A stretch of DNA of 64,000 nucleotides from an uncultured Flavobacteriales bacterium. Lineage in GTDB: Bacteria > Bacteroidota > Bacteroidia > Flavobacteriales > UBA1820. The notes under the pieces were generated by a model. The model did no database searches. It saw nothing but the letters and a program-made list of their open reading frames with translations, and had not been told where the DNA came from. The DNA lies in assembly GCA_938023515.1 (NCBI GenBank), contig CALJDR010000049.1, positions 1-64,000 on the forward strand, in the 5' to 3' direction. The number at the start of each line of letters is the position of its first letter. The first letter of the stretch is position 1. Shown one piece after another: positions 7,561-15,248 of the stretch. The position numbers and the translations under genes were made by a program.

Positions 7561-7592
7561 CGAAATTAGACAATATTTTTATTCTGTGCAAA
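7561..7592 (-). promoter_or_regulatory. Candidate promoter of tRNA-Trp
   Basis: On the minus strand TTTG, a 20-base spacer and TAATTTCG precede the tRNA 5' end by about 10 bases. The last box differs from TAnnTTTG at one base. It overlaps the 3' end of the symporter gene. Confidence 0.4.
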
Positions 7593-8519
7593 ATTTTTCG
7601 GGGACGCGGCCGATTTTTTCATTTCCTGTTTTTCGCGGCGGTTCTTCAGCCATATTTGGTACGAATTGATGGTGTTCTGCCACAGGACGTAAGAGGCGGG
7701 CCCCACCGAGGCGATAGGGTTGAGGTAGGCCTGGGACATCCAGATTGCCAGGATCGTGTTTTTCTGCCCCATGGCCTGTCCGGTGGCTGTCCGGTCGCCC
7801 AAAGCCCGTCCGAGGGCTTTCCCTCCTTTGAACTGAACCAGGCAAACGACCAGGGCCAAGGCGGCTATGATTATTTCGGTGTAATAATCGGGATTCTGCT
7901 GTTCGGCCAGAAATTTCACTGTGCGTCCGGTGATGCTGGTCAGCGAAACGGCCCATATATAAAAGGTGAGGTGGCTTACCGAAGCGACTTTCTTGTGGAG
8001 GGAGGGGACAAGCCAGCGCAAGGCCCAGGCGGCTATTAAAGGAAGGACGAGCATCGGGGTTAGTTGGCGGCATACGTATAAAAAGGATTCCATAAACGGC
8101 AATCCTTCCTGTTTGCCCAGAAGGGCGAATACCGCCGGGGCTATAACAGCCATCCCGACGTTGCTTATTAATATATAGGTGGTCATGAACCCGACATTGC
8201 CCCCGAGCATCCCGGTGATCACAGCCGCCGCCATGGCGGTAGGGGCCAGTACGCACATAAAGGTTCCCTCGGCTATCGTCACGTTGAAAAAAGCGATCGC
8301 GTAATAGAGAGCCAATCCTCCGCCGACCTGGATTAGTAAAAGGATCAGGTGGAGCTTGTCGGGCCGTACCTCGCGCGGGGATAGTTTGCAAAACGCCAGG
8401 AAAAGCATGGCGAATATGAAATAAGGAATAGCCACCGCTATTTCCGTGAAGAAATTGTAGAATACCCCTCCGATAAGCATAGCCAGCGGCAGGATAAAAC
8501 TTTTGAGGTTCTGTGACAT
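7566..8519 (-). CDS. Bile acid:sodium symporter (BASS)-family transporter
   Basis: A multi-pass membrane protein of about 317 aa from the ATG at 8519 (MSQNLKSF); an upstream ATG at 8552 would add 11 residues. About nine hydrophobic segments are visible. The region TMCVLAPTAMAAAVITGMLG-like with LISNVGMAVIAP, and the late GQKNTILAIWMSQAYLNP/ASVGPASYVLWQN block, match the BASS/ArsB-like superfamily, including the crossover region used for Na+ and substrate binding. The substrate cannot be predicted; bile acids are only the founding example. It stands alone on the minus strand, divergent from the XerC/D gene. Confidence 0.75.
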   Translation of the reverse strand: MSQNLKSFILPLAMLIGGVFYNFFTEIAVAIPYFIFAMLFLAFCKLSPREVRPDKLHLILLLIQVGGGLALYYAIAFFNVTIAEGTFMCVLAPTAMAAAVITGMLGGNVGFMTTYILISNVGMAVIAPAVFALLGKQEGLPFMESFLYVCRQLTPMLVLPLIAAWALRWLVPSLHKKVASVSHLTFYIWAVSLTSITGRTVKFLAEQQNPDYYTEIIIAALALVVCLVQFKGGKALGRALGDRTATGQAMGQKNTILAIWMSQAYLNPIASVGPASYVLWQNTINSYQIWLKNRREKQEMKKSAASPKNFAQNKNIV

Positions 8520-8590
8520 TTTTTTGGATAAACTGGTACAAAGAAACGACATAAATCAAAAACGGCAATGGGAAATACCGGAGGCTTTCT

Positions 8591-8598
8591 TATATTTG
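8591..8598 (+). promoter_or_regulatory. Candidate -7 box for xerC/D
   Basis: TATATTTG lies 45 bases before the recombinase start. No good -33 TTTG is seen at the expected spacing. Confidence 0.35.
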
Positions 8599-8643
8599 TT
8601 AGCGCTACTCTGTGTGTGGTAACGTTTGAAATAAGGAATATAG

Positions 8644-9534
8644 ATGCGTACCGAAGATTTTACGAATTATCTTTTGCTGGAGAAAAAATACTCTCCCCAC
8701 ACGGTGGAATCCTATGGGGCCGACCTGTCGGAGTTCGAGGCCTATTTGTCGGAACACAGTTTCCCGATCGAGGATTCGGAAGTGGATTTCCAGACGGTGC
8801 GCAGCTGGGTGGTGGATCTGATGGAGCGGGGTTTTTCCCCCTCGTCCGTCAATCGGAAAATAAGCGCCCTGCGGTCGTATTTCAAATATCTTTTGCGCAA
8901 AGGCCTTATCGAAGCCTCCCCGATGGTGCGCCAAGGCAACCTAAAAGAGCCATACCGGGTGACGGTGCCTTATTCGGTGGATGAGATGAAGCATCTACTC
9001 GATCCGGACCTGTACAAGGGCGATCCCGACGGGGAGCGCAACCGGCTGATGGTGGAGATGTTCTATGGTTGTGGGCTTCGCTGTTCGGAGCTGTGCGACG
9101 TGCGGATCGGCGATCTGGACTTCAGCCGGGAATTGGTACGGGTAAGGGGCAAAGGGGCAAAAGAACGGTTTGTGCCCATGCACCGGGAGTTGGGGCGGGA
9201 GCTCGAGAAGTTCCTTTCCATATGGCTTGGAGGGGGGAATGCTAAAGAAAGCCTTTTGTTTGCTAAAGATTCCAAAAAGTTGTCCGCCGCACTTGTTTAT
9301 CGGATAATTAATAAGTATCTTAGTCTTGTGACAGTCAAAATGAAGAAAAGCCCTCACGTGCTCCGTCACAGCTTCGCCACCCACCTGATGGAGGCGGGTG
9401 CGGACATCTCTTCGGTCAAGGAGCTTTTGGGACATTCTTCGCTGGCTTCCACGCAGGTTTATACCCATACGACGCTGGGAAAACTAAAATCAGTGTATAA
9501 CCAAGCCCACCCCCGCGGGGACGAGCATCCCTGA
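8644..9534 (+). CDS. Tyrosine recombinase XerC/XerD family
   Basis: A 296-aa site-specific recombinase of the Xer type, expected to resolve chromosome dimers at dif. The N-terminal SAM-like core-binding domain (KKYSPHTVESYGADLSEFEA) is followed by the catalytic domain. All six catalytic positions are visible: Arg146 (GLRCSEL), Lys170 (VRGKGAKERFVP), His238 and Arg241 (HVLRHSFATHL), His264 (LLGHSSLASTQ) and Tyr273 (VYTHTTL). Its place just before raiA, tRNA-Thr and tuf matches a conserved Bacteroidales neighbourhood, so it is judged a housekeeping gene rather than the integrase of the nearby island. XerC versus XerD is not resolved. Confidence 0.9.
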   Translation: MRTEDFTNYLLLEKKYSPHTVESYGADLSEFEAYLSEHSFPIEDSEVDFQTVRSWVVDLMERGFSPSSVNRKISALRSYFKYLLRKGLIEASPMVRQGNLKEPYRVTVPYSVDEMKHLLDPDLYKGDPDGERNRLMVEMFYGCGLRCSELCDVRIGDLDFSRELVRVRGKGAKERFVPMHRELGRELEKFLSIWLGGGNAKESLLFAKDSKKLSAALVYRIINKYLSLVTVKMKKSPHVLRHSFATHLMEAGADISSVKELLGHSSLASTQVYTHTTLGKLKSVYNQAHPRGDEHP

Positions 9535-9561
9535 GCGGGCCGGGCACAAAACATTACGATC

Positions 9562-9867
9562 ATGAAGGTACTTACGCAAGCCATCCATTTCAAGGCGGAC
9601 GCCAAGCTTCTGGACTTTATCCAGAAAAAGCTCGACAAACTGGAGTTGTTCTACGACCGTGTTATCGATGCCGAGGTTTATTTGCATGTGCTCAATACGC
9701 CGGATAAGGAGAACAAGATGATGGAACTCAAAATGAGGGTTCCGGGAGAGACATTCGTAGTGAAAAAGCAGGCAGCTACTTTCGAGGAGTGTACGGACCT
9801 ATGTGCCGATTCGATGCGCCGCAAACTGCGCGCCAAGAATGCCAAACAAAAAGAAGAAGTAAAGTAG
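9562..9867 (+). CDS. raiA: Ribosome hibernation promoting factor (short HPF/RaiA)
   Basis: A 101-aa protein of the HPF/YfiA family, which binds the 30S decoding centre and inactivates ribosomes in stationary phase. The beta-alpha fold reads MKVLTQAIHFKADAKLLDFI, then KLDKLELFYDRVIDAEVYL, ending in the long basic helix ECTDLCADSMRRKLRAKNAK. There is no C-terminal dimerisation domain, so it is the short form. It starts 27 bases after the xerC/D stop and ends before a strong terminator. Confidence 0.9.
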   Translation: MKVLTQAIHFKADAKLLDFIQKKLDKLELFYDRVIDAEVYLHVLNTPDKENKMMELKMRVPGETFVVKKQAATFEECTDLCADSMRRKLRAKNAKQKEEVK

Positions 9868-9893
9868 TCCGATCATTATATTTAGTGTGAACG

Positions 9894-9934
9894 GCGCCCG
9901 GGCGGATAGTAATTTCCGCCCGGGCGCTTTTTTT
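9894..9934 (+). terminator. Rho-independent terminator after raiA
   Basis: A 13-bp GC-rich stem (GCGCCCGGGCGGA / TCCGCCCGGGCGC) with an 8-base loop is followed by seven T. It separates the xer-raiA unit from tRNA-Thr-tuf. Confidence 0.9.
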
Positions 9935-10017
9935 GTGGGTGTTGTGAACAAGGGTAGCCTTCTGTTTTTCGCTCTACGGGAAAAAAGTGGAAAGGGTAAA
10001 AAAAATTGTGCCCGCTA

Positions 10018-10048
10018 TTTGGATAAATGATAAAACTTCATACCTTTG
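10018..10048 (+). promoter_or_regulatory. Promoter of tRNA-Thr-tuf
   Basis: TTTG (10018-10021), a 19-base spacer and TACCTTTG (10041-10048) give a full match to the Bacteroidota sigma-ABfr consensus. It lies about 50 bases before tRNA-Thr. Confidence 0.75.
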
Positions 10049-10098
10049 CGGTCTGATATGTGGAAGGGCCTCTGAAAGGCACATTGCATGTGTCGAAT

Positions 10099-10170
<72 letters not shown>

Positions 10171-10256
10171 CTATAGCCTTCTTTGGAAGGCTTTGTGTCT
10201 TAAGTAAGGCGACGCAAATTCACTAAGTAGAAAACAAGTAATAAACATTTGGAAAA

Positions 10257-11444
10257 ATGGCAAAAGAAACTTTCAAACGTGACAAACCGCATTTGAATAT
10301 CGGTACCATCGGTCACGTAGACCATGGTAAAACTACCCTTACCGCCGCTATCACCAAGGTTCTTTCCGATAAAGGCCTTTCTGAAGCGCGCGCATTCGAT
10401 CAGATCGACAACGCTCCCGAAGAAAAAGAGCGTGGTATCACCATCAACACTTCACACGTGGAGTACCAGACGGCCAACCGCCACTATGCACACGTGGACT
10501 GCCCGGGACACGCTGACTATGTGAAGAACATGGTTACCGGTGCCGCTCAGATGGACGGCGCGATCCTGGTAGTTGCCGCTACGGACGGTCCTATGCCCCA
10601 GACCCGCGAGCACATCCTGCTCGGACGTCAGGTAGGCGTTCCCCGTATCGTGGTGTTCCTGAACAAAGTGGATATGGTAGACGACCCCGAACTTCTCGAG
10701 CTCGTTGAAATGGAGGTTCGCGACCTGCTGAGCCTTTACAAATACGACGGCGACAACACTCCGGTTATCCAGGGTTCTGCTCTGGGTGCCCTGAACGGCG
10801 AAGCCAAATGGGTAGCTACCGTAGAACAGCTGATGGATGCCGTTGACAACTGGATTCAGGAGCCGGTCCGCGATAAGGACAAACCGTTCCTGATGCCTGT
10901 CGAGGACGTATTCACCATCACCGGCCGCGGTACCGTAGCTACGGGCCGTATCGAAACGGGTATCGCTCACGTGGGCGACGCTGTCGAGATCATCGGTATG
11001 TCTTCTGAAAAACTGACTTCTACCATCACCGGTGTGGAAATGTTCCGCAAACTGCTCGACGAGGGCGAAGCTGGTGACAACGTAGGTCTGCTGCTGCGCG
11101 GTATCGACAAGAACCAGATCCGCCGCGGTATGGTAATCTGCGCTCCGAAGTCTGTAACTCCGCATAAGAAGTTCGAGGCTGAGGTGTACATCCTGTCCAA
11201 GGAAGAAGGCGGACGCCACACTCCGTTCCACAACAAATACCGGCCCCAGTTCTACGTTCGTACCACGGACGTAACGGGTGAGATCACTCTGCCGGCAGGT
11301 GTTGAAATGGTAATGCCTGGTGACAACGTGACTATCACTGTTGAACTGCTTCAGCCGGTTGCCCTGAGCCAGGGTCTCCGCTTCGCTATCCGCGAGGGTG
11401 GACGTACCGTAGGTGCAGGTCAGGTGACCAAAATTCTCGAATAA
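10257..11444 (+). CDS. tuf: Elongation factor Tu
   Basis: EF-Tu carries aminoacyl-tRNA to the ribosome as a GTPase. The 395-aa protein has G1 GHVDHGKTT, switch [15 protein letters not shown]3 DCPGHADYV and G4 NKVDMVDD. Domains II and III are complete ([35 protein letters not shown]) and it ends [10 protein letters not shown]. It is expressed with tRNA-Thr and ends at its own terminator. It shows the regular codon use expected of a highly expressed gene. Confidence 0.98.
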   Translation: MAKETFKRDKPHLNIGTIGHVDHGKTTLTAAITKVLSDKGLSEARAFDQIDNAPEEKERGITINTSHVEYQTANRHYAHVDCPGHADYVKNMVTGAAQMDGAILVVAATDGPMPQTREHILLGRQVGVPRIVVFLNKVDMVDDPELLELVEMEVRDLLSLYKYDGDNTPVIQGSALGALNGEAKWVATVEQLMDAVDNWIQEPVRDKDKPFLMPVEDVFTITGRGTVATGRIETGIAHVGDAVEIIGMSSEKLTSTITGVEMFRKLLDEGEAGDNVGLLLRGIDKNQIRRGMVICAPKSVTPHKKFEAEVYILSKEEGGRHTPFHNKYRPQFYVRTTDVTGEITLPAGVEMVMPGDNVTITVELLQPVALSQGLRFAIREGGRTVGAGQVTKILE

Positions 11445-11470
11445 TACCTAACAGGATTATTTATAAAACG

Positions 11471-11503
11471 GCTCCGCGCCCCGAAAGGGCGCGGAGCTTT
11501 TTT
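11471..11503 (+). terminator. Rho-independent terminator after tuf
   Basis: An 11-bp stem GCTCCGCGCCC/GGGCGCGGAGC with a GAAA loop is followed by six T. Confidence 0.92.
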
Positions 11504-11537
11504 ATGGGGGCGGTCATGGGTTAACAGTCAAAAATCG

Positions 11538-11545
11538 TATCTTTG
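11538..11545 (+). promoter_or_regulatory. Candidate -7 box for the U32 peptidase gene
   Basis: TATCTTTG matches TAnnTTTG 33 bases before the start. No clear TTTG is seen at the -33 position. Confidence 0.4.
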
Positions 11546-11577
11546 CCGCGCGTGCGGCCAGACCGCGGGAAAATACT

Positions 11578-12843
11578 ATGGAAAGAAACGGAAAGATGGA
11601 ACTGATGGCTCCGGCCGGCGATTACGAATCGCTGCAGGCCGCTCTCGATGCGGGGGCGGATTCCGTTTATTTCGGAGTGGAACAACTCAATATGCGTGCC
11701 CGGTCCACGGTAAATTTTACTACGGAGGATTTGCCCGAAATTGTACGGCGGTGTCGGGAGAAAAGCGTCCGCACTTATCTGGCTCTCAATACGGTTATTT
11801 ACGACCACGATCTGGTGGCTGTGGAAAATCTGGTAGTCCGGGCGGTGGAAGCCGGAATAACAGCGGTGATCGCGTCCGACATTTCGGTAATCATGTGCGC
11901 CCGCAGCGCCGGGATGGAAGTGCATATCTCGACCCAGCAAAACATCTCCAACATCGAGGCTGTGAAATTCTTTTCGGCCTATGCCGATACGATGGTGCTG
12001 GCCCGGGAACTTAGCCTGGCACAGGTGAAAAATATTTGTGCAGAAATAGAAAAACAGGGCGTCTGCGGACCTTCCGGCCGCTTGGTTGAAGTCGAAATAT
12101 TCGGGCATGGAGCCTTGTGTGTGGCGGTGTCCGGAAAGTGTTATATGAGCCTTCACTCCTATAACTCATCGGCAAACCGCGGTGCCTGCCTGCAAAATTG
12201 CCGCCGTCCTTATATCGTGACGGAGAAAGAAACAGGCAATGCGCTGGAGATAGACAACGAATACATCCTGTCTCCCCAAGACTTATGTACGGTCGGTTTT
12301 CTGGATAAGGTGATAGATGCCGGGGTGAAAGTGCTCAAACTGGAGGGCCGTGGCCGTGCTGCCGAATACGTTTATACCGTAGTGGAGGTGTACCGGGAAG
12401 CGATCGACGCGTATTATGCGGGACAATATACCCCGCAGCGGATAAAAGAATGGGGCGAAAAACTCCGCAAGGTGTACAACCGCGGATTCTGGGATGGCTA
12501 TTACCTGGGCCGCAAGTTGGGGCAGTGGAGCGGGGATCCCGGTTCGCATGCCACACGCCGGAAGGTGTACGTTGGCAAGGGGCTTCATTTTTACCCCAAG
12601 GCTTCGGTCGGAGAGATACTCATCGAGGCAGCCGAACTGCACCGGGGGGACGAGATCATCATCACCGGGCCTACTACCGGGGTGAAGACTCTTATCGCCG
12701 AGGATTTCATGGTCAATGACGTCCCGGCCGATAAAGCCGTAAAGGGCGACCATGTGACCCTTCGTTTGGATTTCAAACTGCGTCCTTCGGATAAGTTGTA
12801 CAAATGGGTCGAAACGGAATTCGCCGGCGCGGGCGGATGCTGA
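11578..12843 (+). CDS. Peptidase U32 family protein
   Basis: A 421-aa protein of the U32 family. Members such as TrhP and RlhA act in tRNA or rRNA hydroxylation, and the peptidase label is historical. The TIM-barrel-like N-terminus reads MELMAPAGDYESLQAALDAGADSVYFGV. The U32 signature EIFGHGALCVAVSGKCYMS occurs around residue 180, with further conserved Cys in GACLQNCRRPY. A C-terminal beta-domain of about 80 residues follows. The closest paralog (RlhA, TrhP or other) is not resolved. It precedes a ferredoxin gene by 7 bases, and the pairing suggests that the ferredoxin supplies electrons or matures an Fe-S cluster. Confidence 0.88.
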   Translation: MERNGKMELMAPAGDYESLQAALDAGADSVYFGVEQLNMRARSTVNFTTEDLPEIVRRCREKSVRTYLALNTVIYDHDLVAVENLVVRAVEAGITAVIASDISVIMCARSAGMEVHISTQQNISNIEAVKFFSAYADTMVLARELSLAQVKNICAEIEKQGVCGPSGRLVEVEIFGHGALCVAVSGKCYMSLHSYNSSANRGACLQNCRRPYIVTEKETGNALEIDNEYILSPQDLCTVGFLDKVIDAGVKVLKLEGRGRAAEYVYTVVEVYREAIDAYYAGQYTPQRIKEWGEKLRKVYNRGFWDGYYLGRKLGQWSGDPGSHATRRKVYVGKGLHFYPKASVGEILIEAAELHRGDEIIITGPTTGVKTLIAEDFMVNDVPADKAVKGDHVTLRLDFKLRPSDKLYKWVETEFAGAGGC

Positions 12844-12850
12844 GAACAGA

Positions 12851-13084
12851 ATGATCATCGTCACTTTGCAGCGGGGTAAATGCATCGGTTGCGGATACTG
12901 CGCCGACGTGGCCGGGGAATATTTTTCGATGGACCCGGCGGATGGAAAGTGTGAGTTGACAGGGACTGTGGAGAAAAAAGGATTTTATACCTTGCGTACC
13001 GGAGATACCCTTTCCTATAAGCCTTGCCTGGAAGCCAAAAATGGATGTCCTGTGCGGGCGATAGAGGTCAAAAGAACGGAATAA
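12851..13084 (+). CDS. Single-cluster ferredoxin
   Basis: A 77-aa ferredoxin. CIGCGYC near residue 11 together with the late C-P motif (NGCPVRAIEV) gives the ligands for one [4Fe-4S] or [3Fe-4S] cluster, as in monocluster ferredoxins. The middle is acidic (YFSMDPADG). It follows the U32 gene by 7 bases and probably shares its transcript, so electron delivery to the U32 protein is a plausible but unproven role. The 63-base gap to the next gene contains a weak hairpin (CCATAAA/TTTATGG). Confidence 0.85.
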   Translation: MIIVTLQRGKCIGCGYCADVAGEYFSMDPADGKCELTGTVEKKGFYTLRTGDTLSYKPCLEAKNGCPVRAIEVKRTE

Positions 13085-13147
13085 AGAGAATAGCAATATA
13101 TATTCCCATAAATATGCGTATTTTTATGGGGTTCTAACATACGGATT

Positions 13148-14752
13148 ATGAATTGTAAAGAATGTGCCAAACGCCGTTGCCCTTCCTTCGGCTCGTCCGA
13201 GAAATGCAATGTGTGCTTATATACGGGCGGTGATTATCTGGAAGTGCGCGACTGGCTGTCCGATATAGATATCCCCTCGTCCGGGGAACCTTTCGATTGT
13301 GTCGAAGTACGTTTTAAGAACGGCCGGAAAGATTTTTACCGCAATGTCAATCAACTGCCCCTTTCTGTGGGGGATATTGTGGCTGTGGAGTCTAATCCGG
13401 GCCACGACATAGGATGCGTGATGCTCACCGGGGAACTGATGCGCCTGCAGATGCGGCGTAAAAAAGAAAATCCGGAAAATCCGGAGATCAAGAAGATATA
13501 CCGGATCGCTACCCAGAAAGATATTGATATCTGGCAAACGGCTATTTCACGGGAAAAAAAGACGCTGGTGCGTACCCGGGAGATATGCGATAACCTGGGC
13601 CTGGTGATGAAATTGAGCGATGTGGAGTACCAGGGGGACAACCTGAAAGCTACGTTTTTCTATACGGCCGAGGGGCGGGTAGATTTCCGCCAGCTCATCA
13701 AAGAACTGGCCGGGGCTTTCGGGGTACGCGTGGAAATGCGCCAGATAGGCCTGCGCCAGGAGGCGGCCCGTGTGGGGAGCATAGGCTCCTGTGGACGGGA
13801 ATTGTGCTGTACGACATGGCTTACCGACTTCCGTTCGGTCAATACCTCGGCGGCACGCACGCAGCGGCTTTCGCTCAACCCTCAAAAACTGGCCGGACAG
13901 TGCGGGAAACTGAAATGCTGCCTGAACTTCGAATTGGATGTGTACGTCGATGCCCTTAAAGGCTTTCCGCAGACTGATACTCCTTTAAAGACAGAGAAAG
14001 GCATCGCATTTTTCCAGAAAATGGACGTGTTCAAGGGCATGTACTGGTATGCGTACGATTTCGAAGTAATGAACTGGATCGGGCTTCATGTGAATGCTGT
14101 GGCCGAGATACAAACGCTCAACCGCCGGGGAGAACGCCCCGAATCGTTGGAGATGTACGTCGAGCAGGAAGAATCGCGTCCAAAGGATCGTAAACAGGAG
14201 GGTACGGAACTGAAAGCAGTCGAAGAAGGAGAGCTGACCCGTTTTGATAATAGATCTTCCGGAAAAGGGCGTCGGGACGATCGGCGTCGGGGAGACCGTC
14301 GCCGCGACGACAGGCCTCGGGAGTCTCGCAGGGAAAAAGAAAATACCGGAGAAAACGGGCAGCCAGGCGACAGAAGGGATGCCCGGTCGGATAATCGGCG
14401 GCGCGATGAACGGCCCCGGGAACCTCGGCGGGAAAGAGAGAACAGCCGTGAAAACGGCCAGCCAAATGACAGAAGGGATGCCCGGCCTGCAAATGGCACG
14501 GATAACCGCCCCCAAGGGAACAATACCCCTCGCACAGAACAATCCAGAGGTCGGGCCGAACGCCGGGCCGATAACCGCCCGGCAGAAGGACAGCTCGAAC
14601 GCCGTGAAAACAGGAGCCAGGATGGGGAAGACGCCAATAATAATTCCCGCCAAAGGAGGGATTCCCGCCGGCGGGGGGACCGCCGCCGCGGACGTCCGGA
14701 TAACGGAGGCCCCCGGCCTAATGGGAATGATGCGCAAAAAAGCGATCAGTAG
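13148..14752 (+). CDS. PSP1 domain protein with long Arg/Asp-rich tail
   Basis: A 534-aa protein. Residues 1-340 are the PSP1/RicT (YaaT) type: an N-terminal Cys cluster (CKECAKRRCPSFG, CNVCLY), the PSP1 core (GVRVEMRQIGLRQEAARVGSIG) and the Cys motifs CGRELCC and CGKLKCCLNFE. In Firmicutes RicT works with RicA/RicF in an Fe-S complex controlling RNA maturation; the role in Bacteroidota is unknown. From about residue 345 the tail is low-complexity R/D/E/N/G sequence. Within it a 33-residue unit is tandemly duplicated (genome 14300-14398 and 14399-14497). It overlaps gldH by one base. PSP1-gldH-PBP1A is a conserved Bacteroidales order. Confidence 0.88.
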   Translation: MNCKECAKRRCPSFGSSEKCNVCLYTGGDYLEVRDWLSDIDIPSSGEPFDCVEVRFKNGRKDFYRNVNQLPLSVGDIVAVESNPGHDIGCVMLTGELMRLQMRRKKENPENPEIKKIYRIATQKDIDIWQTAISREKKTLVRTREICDNLGLVMKLSDVEYQGDNLKATFFYTAEGRVDFRQLIKELAGAFGVRVEMRQIGLRQEAARVGSIGSCGRELCCTTWLTDFRSVNTSAARTQRLSLNPQKLAGQCGKLKCCLNFELDVYVDALKGFPQTDTPLKTEKGIAFFQKMDVFKGMYWYAYDFEVMNWIGLHVNAVAEIQTLNRRGERPESLEMYVEQEESRPKDRKQEGTELKAVEEGELTRFDNRSSGKGRRDDRRRGDRRRDDRPRESRREKENTGENGQPGDRRDARSDNRRRDERPREPRRERENSRENGQPNDRRDARPANGTDNRPQGNNTPRTEQSRGRAERRADNRPAEGQLERRENRSQDGEDANNNSRQRRDSRRRGDRRRGRPDNGGPRPNGNDAQKSDQ

Positions 14753-15231
14753 TGAATAAATACGTAGGGATAGTATCTGCCATATGTGCCGCCGTTCTTT
14801 TGTCGGGCTGTACAGGCGATTCGGTCTACCGCAGGGTTCAGACTATTGCCGGGGACTATTGGGTGATGGGGCAGGCCTGCACTTTCAATATGGAGGTACA
14901 GGATACCATGTCTCTGTACGACATCTATGTGGATATCCGCACTTCGGACAGTTACCCCTGGAGTAATATTTACATGACAGGGGAACTTCGAGATAGTTCT
15001 TCGGTCGTCTCCCGGGATACGCTGGAAGTCGTACTGTTCGATCCCGAAGGCAAAGCCACGGGACACGGGTTGTCCAATGTCAAGGAGAACGAGATACTCT
15101 GGAAAAAAGATTATAAGTTCCCCCGCAAAGGCCCGTACGGGTTCTCGGTTTCGCATGGGATGCGCAATGTCGAACTGCCGGGGGTAAGCAGCGTGGGAGT
15201 GCGCATAGAATTAGCTGAAAAACAACCGTAA
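14752..15231 (+). CDS. gldH: GldH-family lipoprotein
   Basis: A 159-aa lipoprotein with a GTG start that shares its G with the PSP1 stop codon. The signal peptide ends in a lipobox (AAVLLSGC, Cys20). The body is beta-rich (ACTFNMEVQDTMSLYDIYVD; YPWSNIYMTGEL; FPRKGPYGFSVSHGMR), matching the GldH family first described in gliding Flavobacterium. Non-gliding Bacteroidales keep GldH, so the role here is presumably envelope-related rather than motility. It sits between the PSP1 and PBP1A genes. Confidence 0.85.
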   Translation: MNKYVGIVSAICAAVLLSGCTGDSVYRRVQTIAGDYWVMGQACTFNMEVQDTMSLYDIYVDIRTSDSYPWSNIYMTGELRDSSSVVSRDTLEVVLFDPEGKATGHGLSNVKENEILWKKDYKFPRKGPYGFSVSHGMRNVELPGVSSVGVRIELAEKQP

Positions 15232-15248
15232 AAAAGAAAAAAGAATAT

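Noticed and set aside
8644..9534. The XerC/D gene as the missing integrase of the tRNA-Trp island
   Set aside because: It lies outside the att copies, has the full Xer layout, and sits in the conserved xer-raiA-tRNA-Thr-tuf neighbourhood.
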